Of a stretch of 64,000 nt of DNA, positions 45,280 to 53,748 are shown in pieces. Location: contig NZ_MPHJ01000004.1 of the NCBI RefSeq assembly GCF_001957125.1, positions 186,085 to 250,084 of the forward strand. The letters are read 5' to 3'. The notes beneath the pieces were generated by a model. It was not told the DNA's origin and made no database searches. It saw only the letters and a program-made list of their open reading frames with translations. A program made the position numbers and the translations under genes. Each line of letters starts with the position of its first letter. The first letter of the stretch is position 1. Source of the stretch: Shewanella sp. UCD-KL12 (GTDB taxonomy: Bacteria; Pseudomonadota; Gammaproteobacteria; Enterobacterales; Shewanellaceae).

Positions 45280-45975
45280 ATGGCCAAACATCTGTTAATC
45301 ACTGGTGCAAATCGCGGGCTTGGGCTTACCATGGTTAAGCATTATCTTAATGATGGTTGGAATGTGACTGCTTGTTGTCGTGAGCCAGAACAAGCGCATG
45401 AATTAACTCAGATGCTTAATCAGTATGAAACACTTTCAGTTTTCCAATTAGATGTCACTGATCATGGCGCTGTTCAGCAACTTGCTGATAGCCTTAAGAA
45501 TGATCCTATCGATCTGCTGATTAATAATGCGGGGTATTATGGCCCTAAAGGTGGTTACCTTGGTCAGACAGATGCCGATGAGTGGCGACGTGTATTTGAA
45601 ATAAACACTATTTCACCATTAAAAGTACTAGAAGCTTTTCGTCATAACCTTAAGCAAACCCCTTCGTCAATTTTTGCTGTTCTTTCATCAAAGATGGGCA
45701 GTATGGGTGATAATAGCAGTGGTGGTGCGTATATATACCGTTCCTCTAAAGCCGCAATCAATGCTGTGGTTAAAAGCTTATCAATTGATCTCAAAGGTGA
45801 AGATATCACCGCTGTTGCACTTCATCCCGGCTGGGTTCGAACTGAGATGGGCGGGCCTAATGGACTTATAGACACTGAAGAATCAGTCACAGGTCTAAAG
45901 CAGGTTCTCGATCAGTTAAATATTGAAAATACGGGTAAGTTTTTTGATTTCAACGGTCGTGAGATCCCGTGGTAG
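45280..45975 (+). CDS. Short-chain dehydrogenase/reductase
   Basis: 231-residue NAD(P)-dependent oxidoreductase. The cofactor motif is TGANRGLG (residues 8-15), NNAG occurs in LLINNAGYYGPKGG, and the catalytic Tyr-x-x-x-Lys lies in YIYRSSKAAINAVV with a preceding Ser. The substrate is unknown; the compact form resembles C-factor/sniffer-type carbonyl reductases. SD AAGGAAAAACC. It ends with a strong bidirectional terminator. Confidence 0.9.
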   Translation: MAKHLLITGANRGLGLTMVKHYLNDGWNVTACCREPEQAHELTQMLNQYETLSVFQLDVTDHGAVQQLADSLKNDPIDLLINNAGYYGPKGGYLGQTDADEWRRVFEINTISPLKVLEAFRHNLKQTPSSIFAVLSSKMGSMGDNSSGGAYIYRSSKAAINAVVKSLSIDLKGEDITAVALHPGWVRTEMGGPNGLIDTEESVTGLKQVLDQLNIENTGKFFDFNGREIPW

Positions 45976-45995
45976 TGGCGCTCTTTGCTAGATAT

Positions 45996-46029
45996 AAAAA
46001 AGCTAACAGGCATTTACTGTTAGCTTTTT
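45996..46029. terminator. Bidirectional terminator after the SDR gene
   Basis: AAAAAGCTAACAG / CTGTTAGCTTTTT, 13-bp perfect stem with a 7-base loop, A-run before and T-run after; it can also serve the convergent membrane-protein gene. Confidence 0.9.
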
Positions 46030-46090
46030 CTTTATCTAGGATAAAACCTAGGCAATTGCCTGTTCAGTGTTTATGTTTATTGAACTTGTG

Positions 46091-47149
46091 TTAAGTCCCT
46101 AAATCTTCAGCAGGGAAGGCTGGGGAAATACATTTTTTAACTTCAAAAGAAAAACCAAACTCTTCATTTTTATTTTTCGATATTTCTACTATCTCATAAT
46201 CATTTAGCTCTACCACATTGGAGCCTGCAGATATTTGACAACGCGAACGGCTATCTGACTCTAATCGATAAGCAAATTGGGCGATTAAAGTTCTAACGGT
46301 TTTCTCATAGTTTGCGCGTACATCTTTATAAAGTTCCTCTTGAGCATCCTTCATTTCATCAGAGGTTAAAGATAAGCCAATAGTAATATCTTCTGCTTGG
46401 TTTCCTTTGAGATCTTTATCTATGGATTCTAGTTCTTTAGCTAGCTCAGCCTTGGCTGCTTTAGACAGCTCTTCATTAACAATGCCATTAGGATCTTTGA
46501 GATCTTCAGATAATTCACTATCTAAACTAGCAATTAAGACTAAGTGATACAGCACGACACTGGATAGCGCTAGTCGGATGATCATAGTGGTATAACGAAA
46601 ATGGTTGTGATTAATCAGTCTTAACCCTTTAACGCCAAATGGTTTAAGTAGCAATAAGCCAACGAGATAAAAGGGGACTGCAACCTGTAACATCAAAATA
46701 GCGAGTGCGGTCATGGCGATAATCCATGCCGGTAAGTAAAGCAATATTGCGAAATTATGAGTGTATGAAAAATGGGTCGTTGCAACACCGACAACTTCAT
46801 TAACAACTGACGCAGCACCAGCAATAGCAAAATTTGCGATAACAGCATAAAAAAGCAGTAATAGGGCTTTTCCTGACAAAGTATGCCATATCCGATCAAA
46901 CAGTGGCCAAAACTCTAGTACTAATCCAAAAACAGTAATAATGGCAACTAAGCCAAGCGTATCGGACGAGATCAAAAGAGTAAGGGCAATTAGGTATAGC
47001 TTTTGAGCCGCAGTGAGCCTACCAAGCAGGCCACCTATTGCGGTTAGCGTTTTACTGAATAGCTCATAAACAACGACCAGTAATTTTTTAGGTTTATCGA
47101 TAGCTTTTTTAAAGCGAATGCCTGTTTCTTCCTTCGGCAGTTCATTCAT
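46091..47149 (-). CDS. Multi-span inner-membrane protein of unknown function
   Basis: 352 residues. Five hydrophobic segments lie at about 45-62, 65-82, 93-117, 133-170 and 192-208. A coiled-coil-rich acidic segment (210-300, ELSKAAKAELAKELESIDKD) and a small C-terminal domain follow. I recognise no family. It stands alone and runs convergent to the SDR gene. A role in envelope stress or cell division is possible but unsupported. Confidence 0.65.
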   Translation of the reverse strand: MNELPKEETGIRFKKAIDKPKKLLVVVYELFSKTLTAIGGLLGRLTAAQKLYLIALTLLISSDTLGLVAIITVFGLVLEFWPLFDRIWHTLSGKALLLLFYAVIANFAIAGAASVVNEVVGVATTHFSYTHNFAILLYLPAWIIAMTALAILMLQVAVPFYLVGLLLLKPFGVKGLRLINHNHFRYTTMIIRLALSSVVLYHLVLIASLDSELSEDLKDPNGIVNEELSKAAKAELAKELESIDKDLKGNQAEDITIGLSLTSDEMKDAQEELYKDVRANYEKTVRTLIAQFAYRLESDSRSRCQISAGSNVVELNDYEIVEISKNKNEEFGFSFEVKKCISPAFPAEDLGT

Positions 47150-47406
47150 GATGGTTCAGATCCCTGTTATTCAACCCTTCAATTCAAATAGTAACCTCTA
47201 GTTAACATTTGCTCCATAGCTTTTACGTTGTTTGTGTTATCTCTTGATAATTATGGTTAAAAACTAGCCGTGTTTTTTTAGGGAGATTAAATTCACTGTG
47301 ATTATTAGCTATGAGTTGCGTGAATAGACTTATCAAAGCTGTCTATCTATATACATATTGGTTAATTTTGGGTAGCTTAATCATCATAATTTCTCTGGAG
47401 ATAACT

Positions 47407-47961
47407 ATGATACAAACTCTATGCCCGGAACATTTTGATGATGTTATCTCGCTAGGCAATCAAGTTCATGGGGATGGCTACTTAGATAAATGTTCACTTG
47501 AAGCGCTTTATTTAAAAGGCTTTAGCCATGACATAAATGCTAACTTCGTTGCATACCAAGATGATCAGCTAGTTGGTTTTCGTTTGACTTATGCACCAGG
47601 TACCTGGCAAGTCGATAAGTGGTGTACCCCTGATGCTTGGGGCATAGAACTTGAACATGTGTGCTACTTTAAATGTAATACTGTCGCAGAGTCTTACCGT
47701 GGGGCTGGAATAGGCGGTAAACTACTCGCAGCTTCAATTGCTGCAACCAAGAGACAAGGTGCAAAAGCGGGTATCAGCCACCTATGGAAGCAAAGCCCAA
47801 ATAATTCAGCCGTTAAGTATTTTACGAAAGCGGGTGGAATGCTTATTAAAGAGCATAAAGATCGGTGGAATGATGCGCTCGAGCATCCTGATTATGTTTG
47901 TGTTATTTGTGGTGATGATTGTCATTGTACAGCCTGTGAAATGTTACTTATTTTTAAATAA
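47407..47961 (+). CDS. GNAT acetyltransferase
   Basis: 184 residues from the ATG at 47407, chosen because CTGGAGATAACT precedes it and the GNAT fold starts there; an upstream ATG at 47311 would add a hydrophobic 32-residue tail with no family support. The acetyl-CoA loop is YRGAGIGGKLLAAS, and HLWKQSPNNSAVKYFTKAGG is motif B. A Cys/His-rich end CVICGDDCHCTAC is unusual and could bind metal. The substrate is unknown. The flavoenzyme gene starts 48 bp later, so they may be one operon. Confidence 0.8.
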   Translation: MIQTLCPEHFDDVISLGNQVHGDGYLDKCSLEALYLKGFSHDINANFVAYQDDQLVGFRLTYAPGTWQVDKWCTPDAWGIELEHVCYFKCNTVAESYRGAGIGGKLLAASIAATKRQGAKAGISHLWKQSPNNSAVKYFTKAGGMLIKEHKDRWNDALEHPDYVCVICGDDCHCTACEMLLIFK

Positions 47962-48009
47962 CGTTTTGAACATCTTTTTAAGTATCTTTTTCAATAACAA
48001 GGCACGTTC

Positions 48010-49368
48010 ATGACTCACAAATGCAGTGATGAGTTACATTTTGACCCTTTAGTTCATAGTTCTGCTGCAGGGTTAGACTGTCCACAATCATATTGGTCAT
48101 CAACTGTTGAAGTCGCTAAGTCAGCGACTAGCCCGTTATGCAATGATATAAATACTGATGTTGCTATTATTGGGGCAGGGTATACGGGATTACTCACCGC
48201 ATATTATTTAGCCTCAGAATTTAATATACGAGCAACTGTGGTTGAGGCCAATCGCGTTGGCTTTGGGGCAAGTGGTCGTAATGCTGGTTTTGTGCTCAAA
48301 GGTTCTGGCAGGTTAAGTTATAGTCAGATGGCTTCTCAATGGGGCCTTGAGGTAACACAGGGTATCTATAATGAGTTCACACAAGCTGTTGAGCGCGTAG
48401 ATAATCTGATCGCAAAGCATCAGATAGCATGTGAGCCTCAAGAGAAGGGGTATTTAAAAGTCGCTCATAACCCTAAGGCGCTTGAACAACTCAAAAACGC
48501 CAGTAAGTTTATCTCAACTCATCTCGGTGGGCAGGCTGAGTATATTTCACAAGATAGATTTAAAAGCGAATTTATGCTGCATCATCAATCATTTGGAGCC
48601 CTACGCTTAAATGATGGTTTTGGGTTAAACCCGCTTAAATTAGTACTTGGTTACAAGAGTGCGGTAGAGTCACTTGGCGTTGAGATCCATGAAGGCTCTT
48701 GCATTAATAAGTGGACGACGGAACATGGGCTGCATAAATTAATTACCTCTAGGGCACAAATTACTGCTAAGAAAGTCGTTACAGCTGGAAATGCCTACAC
48801 CCCGCAACACTTTCATCAAGCCGTAGACAACCGGTTTTTACCCATTTTGAGTAATATCATAGTCACTAGGCCCTTAACTTCTGATCAACTTGAGCAGGCT
48901 GGCTTAAATACCCATCAAGTAACAATGGATACAAGAATTTTAAAGTATTACTATCGGTTACTGCCTGACAATAGGCTACTTTTTGGTGGGCGCGGCGCCA
49001 TTTATGGTAAAGATGCATCAAACCCTATCTACGCGCAGCGACTGAAGTATGCCTTAAACCAATGTTTTCCATGCTTGTCTAATATTCCAATTGATTATAA
49101 TTGGACGGGATGGATTGCAGCCGCACTTGATGATATGCCTCATGTATATGAGAACGATGGCGTAAGCTATAGTCTTGGGTATTGTGGTTCAGGGGTTTCT
49201 TTTAGTGCACAAGCTGCCTATCGAACAGCACAAAGGATCGCGGGAAAGCAGATCCCTAAATTGCCGCTCTATAATAAACCATTACCCAAATTCCCCTTAG
49301 CAAAACTTCGTCGCATAGGACAATGGGGCTATTATCATTATGGCTGGCTTAAAGATAGGTATACTTAG
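48010..49368 (+). CDS. FAD-dependent amine oxidase-like (PuuB/OrdL type)
   Basis: 452 residues. An N-terminal dinucleotide-binding motif VAIIGAGYTGLLTAYYLA (about 55-72) is followed by VVEANRVGFGASGRNAGF, typical of the DAO/GlpO superfamily, and a C-terminal SLGYCGSGVSFSAQAAYRTA FAD region. The sequence resembles gamma-glutamylputrescine oxidase but also other glycine/D-amino-acid oxidases. Next to it, on the other strand, are the remains of a polyamine-type binding protein, which supports an amine substrate. The other Puu genes are absent. Confidence 0.82.
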   Translation: MTHKCSDELHFDPLVHSSAAGLDCPQSYWSSTVEVAKSATSPLCNDINTDVAIIGAGYTGLLTAYYLASEFNIRATVVEANRVGFGASGRNAGFVLKGSGRLSYSQMASQWGLEVTQGIYNEFTQAVERVDNLIAKHQIACEPQEKGYLKVAHNPKALEQLKNASKFISTHLGGQAEYISQDRFKSEFMLHHQSFGALRLNDGFGLNPLKLVLGYKSAVESLGVEIHEGSCINKWTTEHGLHKLITSRAQITAKKVVTAGNAYTPQHFHQAVDNRFLPILSNIIVTRPLTSDQLEQAGLNTHQVTMDTRILKYYYRLLPDNRLLFGGRGAIYGKDASNPIYAQRLKYALNQCFPCLSNIPIDYNWTGWIAAALDDMPHVYENDGVSYSLGYCGSGVSFSAQAAYRTAQRIAGKQIPKLPLYNKPLPKFPLAKLRRIGQWGYYHYGWLKDRYT

Positions 49369-49371
49369 CGA

Positions 49372-49722
49372 TTAATCAACTGTGTTTCCAGCTTGTCTGT
49401 TAGCTCTGTCAGTCATCCTTTTCATTAACTCATAAGAGCTATCGTCATAGGGGGGAACAAACATATCTTGTTTAAATATCTGTTCTGCTCCTCCTAGCAA
49501 CTTATTGATTGGTGCGAGTGATGATGCTGGCACCATAGATAGTTCTTTTGACACATGCGTTTGAACTTCTTTACTAATAAAGTAGTTCGCAAAAATTTCA
49601 GCAGCTTCTAATTTCTTGCCACTTAAGCCCTTTACAAAGTTAATGGTATCTAACCAAGCCATATGTCCCTCTTTAAAGTCAATGAGTTGCCAGTTTGCGC
49701 CTTGTGTATTTTGAGATGTGAT
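49372..49722 (-). pseudogene. C-terminal fragment of a periplasmic solute-binding protein
   Basis: An open frame of 117 codons from just after an in-frame TAA (at 49723-49725) to the stop, reading ITSQNTQGANWQLIDFKEG then MAWLDTINFVKGLSGKKLEAAEIFANYF. This resembles the C-terminal third of PotD/PotF-like binding proteins (normally about 350 residues). The N-terminal two thirds and signal peptide are missing. An internal ATG could give a 96-residue product, but it would not fold as a binder. The rest of the transporter is absent. Confidence 0.55.
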
Positions 49723-49880
49723 TTAGTGACTTATTCATTTAGACGCATTGTTACTAAGTCGGATTTAAAACCACTCAATAAGCATAGTTGAGCATTTTTA
49801 AGTTTGAAATTTTGCACAAAATAGTGCGTAAATTATGTTCCCTTGCTATTATTAATGGCTGTAAAAAAGAGGGGGATAAA

Positions 49881-50156
49881 ATGAAGTCAAAGTTAGATAA
49901 GATGCTCACAACTCATGAGAAATTAGTCCACTCTGAGGGAGTAAAAATTATTTCTCATACTCAAAGAGATGTTGAGGAGTGGGTACAACATACCGTCATG
50001 ATTGAAGGTTGTGATGCGCCATTTAAATTCAGGAGACCTAAGAAGTTCAAATGTTTAAAAGGCAATAGGGTGAACATGACCTATTACCCTGAAACAGAGA
50101 AGGTTGCAGGATTTGATATCGAAGTAATGAAAGTGGTTCGGATCAAGCGTTACTAG
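49881..50156 (+). CDS. Small basic protein of unknown function
   Basis: 91 residues from the ATG at 49881, which follows the strong SD GAGGGGG; an upstream ATG at 49788 has none. It is basic and polar (FKFRRPKKFKCLKGNRVNMTYYP), ends VMKVVRIKRY, and shows no signal or membrane segment. Predicted beta-rich OB-like fold is only an impression. Monocistronic. Confidence 0.7.
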   Translation: MKSKLDKMLTTHEKLVHSEGVKIISHTQRDVEEWVQHTVMIEGCDAPFKFRRPKKFKCLKGNRVNMTYYPETEKVAGFDIEVMKVVRIKRY

Positions 50157-50424
50157 CTAATAAAATTTACAGTTAATCAGTAGTTATCCAGGTTTCGGCC
50201 ATAAGCTTAAAATTAAGTAAACCAGTCATTCTCACTAGATTAGCCGCTCACGCAATCAAATTTGTGACATACCAATACTTTTTCAGTACATAAGACATAT
50301 GCGTCTAACATATTAATTGCTCATTAAGTTCCTATTCAGCTTGAAACCACTAAGATCCGCCTATTTACGGCTCATGCCGATCGTAGTAATCTATTAACAA
50401 AATAATTACAATCAAGGTGTTTTG

Positions 50425-50817
50425 ATGAAGAGAGTATTATTAGCAACTGGAATTTTTATTTTTCATGCATCAGTAGCGGCGTCAAATGTTGTTATTGATA
50501 AAACCGGTGTAGATGAAAAAGACTATATCTTTGATATGCATGAGTGTACTGAACTCTCCCAGCAGGCTCAAAAGCAACAAGCTGAAGGTGGAGTAGTATC
50601 TGGTGCGGCTAAAGGCGCGGCTTTAGGTGCTGCTGCTGGTGCAATTTCTGGTGGTTCAGGCACAGATGGTGCTAAAACAGGTGCAGCTATCGGTGTCGTT
50701 GGTGGCGCTTTAGGAAGAAACCGCTCTAGCCGTCAAAATGAAGCTAGCCATGAAGCAGAAAAACAAACGATTGTTAAAAACTGTATGGTAAATCGTGGCT
50801 ATGTGGTCCTAAACTAA
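50425..50817 (+). CDS. Exported glycine-zipper protein
   Basis: 130 residues from the ATG at 50425 (SD AAGGTG). The signal peptide is LLATGIFIFHASVA. A glycine-zipper stretch with GxxxG spacing (about 58-97, SGAAKGAALGAAAGAISGG ... KTGAAIGVVGGALG) is likely to insert in a membrane, and the C-terminal region has a Cys (IVKNCMVNRG). Families like this are often outer-membrane stress proteins. Monocistronic with a terminator. Confidence 0.8.
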   Translation: MKRVLLATGIFIFHASVAASNVVIDKTGVDEKDYIFDMHECTELSQQAQKQQAEGGVVSGAAKGAALGAAAGAISGGSGTDGAKTGAAIGVVGGALGRNRSSRQNEASHEAEKQTIVKNCMVNRGYVVLN

Positions 50818-50891
50818 TCGCGATGAGCGAGTACATTTTCTCTAAAACCCTTAACTTAATTCGCTAACAGATAAGTTAACCGGTTTTACTT

Positions 50892-50917
50892 AAAGCCTGC
50901 TTTTAGCAGGTTTTTTT
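50892..50917 (+). terminator. Terminator after the glycine-zipper gene
   Basis: AAAGCCTGC-TTTTA-GCAGGTTTT and T-run; a 9-bp stem with one G-T pair. Confidence 0.75.
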
Positions 50918-51046
50918 GTACTTGAATTTCCTTACTAAGCTCTACCTCATTCGAAAGTTTGAATGGTTAATCGATTAAGCTGAGGTTCAGTTAGCGTTAG
51001 ACATAATGACTTTAACGGGTTGCCATTCCTTATATAGAGGTCACTA

Positions 51047-51415
51047 ATGGGTGTATACAACAAAGCTAATTCAACCATGTACCAAACTAGATATTCTGAT
51101 TGTGTTCATGCTCGTGCAAGGGCTGCTAATGCGGTCAGACAGGTAGATTGTGAAAGTATTAAACAGGGTATTAATACTATGCTCACCCTGTCTCTGTCTA
51201 CCATGATGGATTATCATCAGAATGCAAAAGAGGTGTCAGTAAGTGCATTACTTAAACATAAGGCCGAAACGCTCTCGATGTATCGCAAGGTGATATGTTT
51301 AAATTTAGCGCCAAAAGAGGAGGCAATACTACTTGGTTATATACAATATAACATTACGGCCTTAGATGATGCCATTAAGACGAGTGTTACTAAAGCAAAT
51401 ATCTATCAAGTTTGA
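51047..51415 (+). CDS. Small cytosolic protein of unknown function
   Basis: 122 residues after the SD AGAGGTCACTA. Mostly helical, with no signal or membrane segment and scattered Cys. No family recognised. It is convergent with the bacterioferritin operon; a link to iron storage is only positional. Confidence 0.65.
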   Translation: MGVYNKANSTMYQTRYSDCVHARARAANAVRQVDCESIKQGINTMLTLSLSTMMDYHQNAKEVSVSALLKHKAETLSMYRKVICLNLAPKEEAILLGYIQYNITALDDAIKTSVTKANIYQV

Positions 51416-51482
51416 ACAAAATAACAGAGATTAATACACACCTTAGCTATTAATCTCTGCTTAGTGAGTCAGCATGACTTTA

Positions 51483-51965
51483 TCAACTATCCTGACTGCC
51501 CATCTGTGATTGAATATAGTTTTGAATCCCTATTTTATCTATCAAACCTAAATGTTGCTCTAGCCAATAAATATGATCCATCTCAGTATCATCAAGCAGA
51601 TCTTCAAGGATTTCACGGCTAATATAATCTTGCTCTTTTTCACAGATACCTATAATTTCTCTAAGACTCGCAGCAACTGTTCGTTCGGCTTCAAGATCAT
51701 TTTCTAGCATCTGTTTTACATTATCTCCCACATGGATCGCTTGTCTTGAAGCTGTATCAGGCGTCCCTTCAAGAAAAAGAATGCGCTCAGTGATCCTTTT
51801 TGCATGATCTAGCTCTTCTAGATGTTCATGCTCAAGTTTTTCATGAAGTTTATTAATCCCCCAGTCTTCATACATTTTTGCATGCGCTAGGTACTGATCC
51901 ATAGAGGTCAACTCTAGGGTCAGCTGCTTATTTAAGTTGTTGATAACATTCTGAACACCTTTCAT
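51483..51965 (-). CDS. bfr: Bacterioferritin subunit, ferroxidase type
   Basis: 160-residue subunit of the 24-mer iron-storage shell. The di-iron ligands are all present: Glu18, Glu51, His54, Glu94, Glu128, His131 (one residue later than in E. coli). The heme-binding Met52 is replaced by Leu (EELDHAKRI). This suits the ferroxidase partner of a two-subunit bacterioferritin. It lies 1 bp downstream of the second subunit gene, so the two are made together. Confidence 0.92.
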   Translation of the reverse strand: MKGVQNVINNLNKQLTLELTSMDQYLAHAKMYEDWGINKLHEKLEHEHLEELDHAKRITERILFLEGTPDTASRQAIHVGDNVKQMLENDLEAERTVAASLREIIGICEKEQDYISREILEDLLDDTEMDHIYWLEQHLGLIDKIGIQNYIQSQMGSQDS

Positions 51966-51966
51966 G

Positions 51967-52437
51967 TTAATCCTCCATCATAGATTGTTGATAATTTTCA
52001 ATACCTGTTGTATCAATCAAGAATTGTTGCGACTCAATCCAGTCTAAATGGTCCTCTTCACCATTGAGGATCTTTTCGAGTAATTCACGACTAATATAAT
52101 CCTCTTCGACCTCACAGAGAGCAATTGCATCTCTTAAAGCTGCAATCTGTTCTATCTGCAAGTCCATATCACATTGGATCATCTCTGCAGTATGTTCACC
52201 AATGCGGAGCTTATTGAGTTGCTGCAAATTAGGTAGTGCTTCTAGAAATAAGATCCGCTCGATCAGATCATCGGCTTGTTTCATATCAAGTATCGATTTT
52301 TCGTATTCCTTTTCGTTTAACTCCTCTAATCCCCAGTTTTTATAGATCCTTGCATGTAAAAAATATTGATTTATAGAGGTGAGTTCTAGCAACAACATCT
52401 GATTTAGTACACTCGTGACTTTACTCTTACCTTTCAT
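51967..52437 (-). CDS. bfr: Bacterioferritin subunit, heme-binding type
   Basis: 156 residues from the ATG at 52437, which follows GGGAG; an upstream ATG at 52461 would add eight residues. It keeps the heme ligand Met52 (ILDMKQADDLIERILFLEA) but the ferroxidase site is broken: Asp51 for Glu, Gln54 for His, Gln94 for Glu, with only Glu18, Glu127 and His130 kept. It therefore complements the downstream subunit. Split bacterioferritins of this kind are known in Neisseria and pseudomonads. An FNR-type box stands 100 bp upstream. Confidence 0.9.
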   Translation of the reverse strand: MKGKSKVTSVLNQMLLLELTSINQYFLHARIYKNWGLEELNEKEYEKSILDMKQADDLIERILFLEALPNLQQLNKLRIGEHTAEMIQCDMDLQIEQIAALRDAIALCEVEEDYISRELLEKILNGEEDHLDWIESQQFLIDTTGIENYQQSMMED

Positions 52438-52537
52438 CAGTCGGCTCCCATTGTTAATCACGCCATTTATTATCTATAGGCTTTTTTATCCATGAAGTAG
52501 TTGCTCGATATGAATAAAGGACAGCCAGCATAAAAAA

Positions 52538-52551
52538 TTGATCTACATCAA
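52538..52551. promoter_or_regulatory. FNR-type box upstream of the bacterioferritin operon
   Basis: TTGAT-CTAC-ATCAA, an exact match to the TTGAT-N4-ATCAA consensus, 101 bp before the first bfr start. Oxygen-dependent control by FNR/EtrA is inferred. The remaining 311-bp gap has no gene and no clear Fur box. Confidence 0.6.
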
Positions 52552-52748
52552 ATAAATAATAGGACAACTAGCGTGAAGAATTAGACTAAATAAGTCTATT
52601 AGGGAGGATTATATCTACCTGAAACATAAGCAATTTGTAACACGAAAGAGAGCGATTCGTATTCGCTGTGGGATATGGCGTGTACAGTGAAACAAGCTCA
52701 TTTAACCTAAACTTCACGAACCTACTTTTTGTACCTAGGCGGCATTAT

Positions 52749-53432
52749 TTAATCGAGTTTCTTACTGATATCATTGAGCAGTTGATGAGCCATTTTACAG
52801 TCTCTGTCGCCCAGTAAACTCATCCCATCAAGCAGCCATTGAGCTAACTTAGGATCTTCATTACTGTTTATTTGCATGAGCATATTACGTGTTCTACTTT
52901 TAAGTGCTTGTAATTGACCATCTTCAGCCTTAGTACTTATGGAGCGCAGCCTATTGTTAACCTGACTTAATGCATAGCTATATACCATGACTGCTTGTGC
53001 CAAATTAAGTGACGGGTAATCAGCATGAAGCGGAACATATGAGTAGAGATCACATATGGCTAATTCACTATTGGTGAGTCCACTGGATTCTCTACCGAAA
53101 AGAAGGGCAATTCGATTAACTGATCCAGCTTGATTAACTAAAGTTTCTTGTAAAGATTCTGGTGTTAAAAACTGCCTAGGTGTTCCCCGTTCCCGCGCAG
53201 TAGTCGCTATGAGTTGATCGAAGTTATCCCGCAAAGCTTCAACAGAACTCACCACTTTAACATTATCGAGGATATCTGTAGCACCATGGGCTAACCAATG
53301 CGCTTCTTTTTCAAGATGAAGCGTTGAATTGACCAGTATGAGCTGGTCAAACCCCATGGTTTTTATCGCACGTGCTGCTGCGCCAACATTAGCTGGGCGA
53401 GTAGGTTCTACAAGTACAAAAGATAACGGCAT
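52749..53432 (-). CDS. lasT: RNA methyltransferase, LasT/TrmJ-like (SPOUT)
   Basis: 227-residue SPOUT-fold methyltransferase that probably methylates tRNA or rRNA 2'-O. It starts SFVLVEPTRPANVGAAARAIKTMGF and has ALLFGRESSGLTNSELA and PLHADYPSLNLAQAVMVYSYALS, the SAM-knot motifs, and a C-terminal helical tail like E. coli LasT (YjtD). Orthology to LasT rather than TrmJ is judged from these features and length. Monocistronic. The 316-bp region upstream (53433-53748) shows no gene. Confidence 0.85.
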   Translation of the reverse strand: MPLSFVLVEPTRPANVGAAARAIKTMGFDQLILVNSTLHLEKEAHWLAHGATDILDNVKVVSSVEALRDNFDQLIATTARERGTPRQFLTPESLQETLVNQAGSVNRIALLFGRESSGLTNSELAICDLYSYVPLHADYPSLNLAQAVMVYSYALSQVNNRLRSISTKAEDGQLQALKSRTRNMLMQINSNEDPKLAQWLLDGMSLLGDRDCKMAHQLLNDISKKLD

Positions 53433-53748
53433 ATATTCAGCATAGTAACGAGATATTAAGGCGCAACATTTTTACTTGTAAGGCAGAAAAAGTAAATGAA
53501 TAACTAAAATAATTTTATTGTAAGAGCCTTTGCCAATACGCTATTGAACAGCTTGATAGCGAAATAAAAACGTTTTGATATATCAACCTAGATGGATAAT
53601 CAAACAAGCAGTTACATTCATGCAATTTAACATAACAAGCGTGAATTGAACTTGCATTACTTACAGTAATAACCTGTACCTGTTATGATTAGTCATTGGC
53701 AAAGAATGCCACGTAGACCACTACGATTTTTACAATTGGATGTAACTC
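53433..53748. other. Divergent gap, lasT / GGDEF gene
   Basis: 316 bp of AT-rich DNA between divergent genes. It should hold both promoters. No dyad, box or small gene stands out. Confidence 0.35.
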
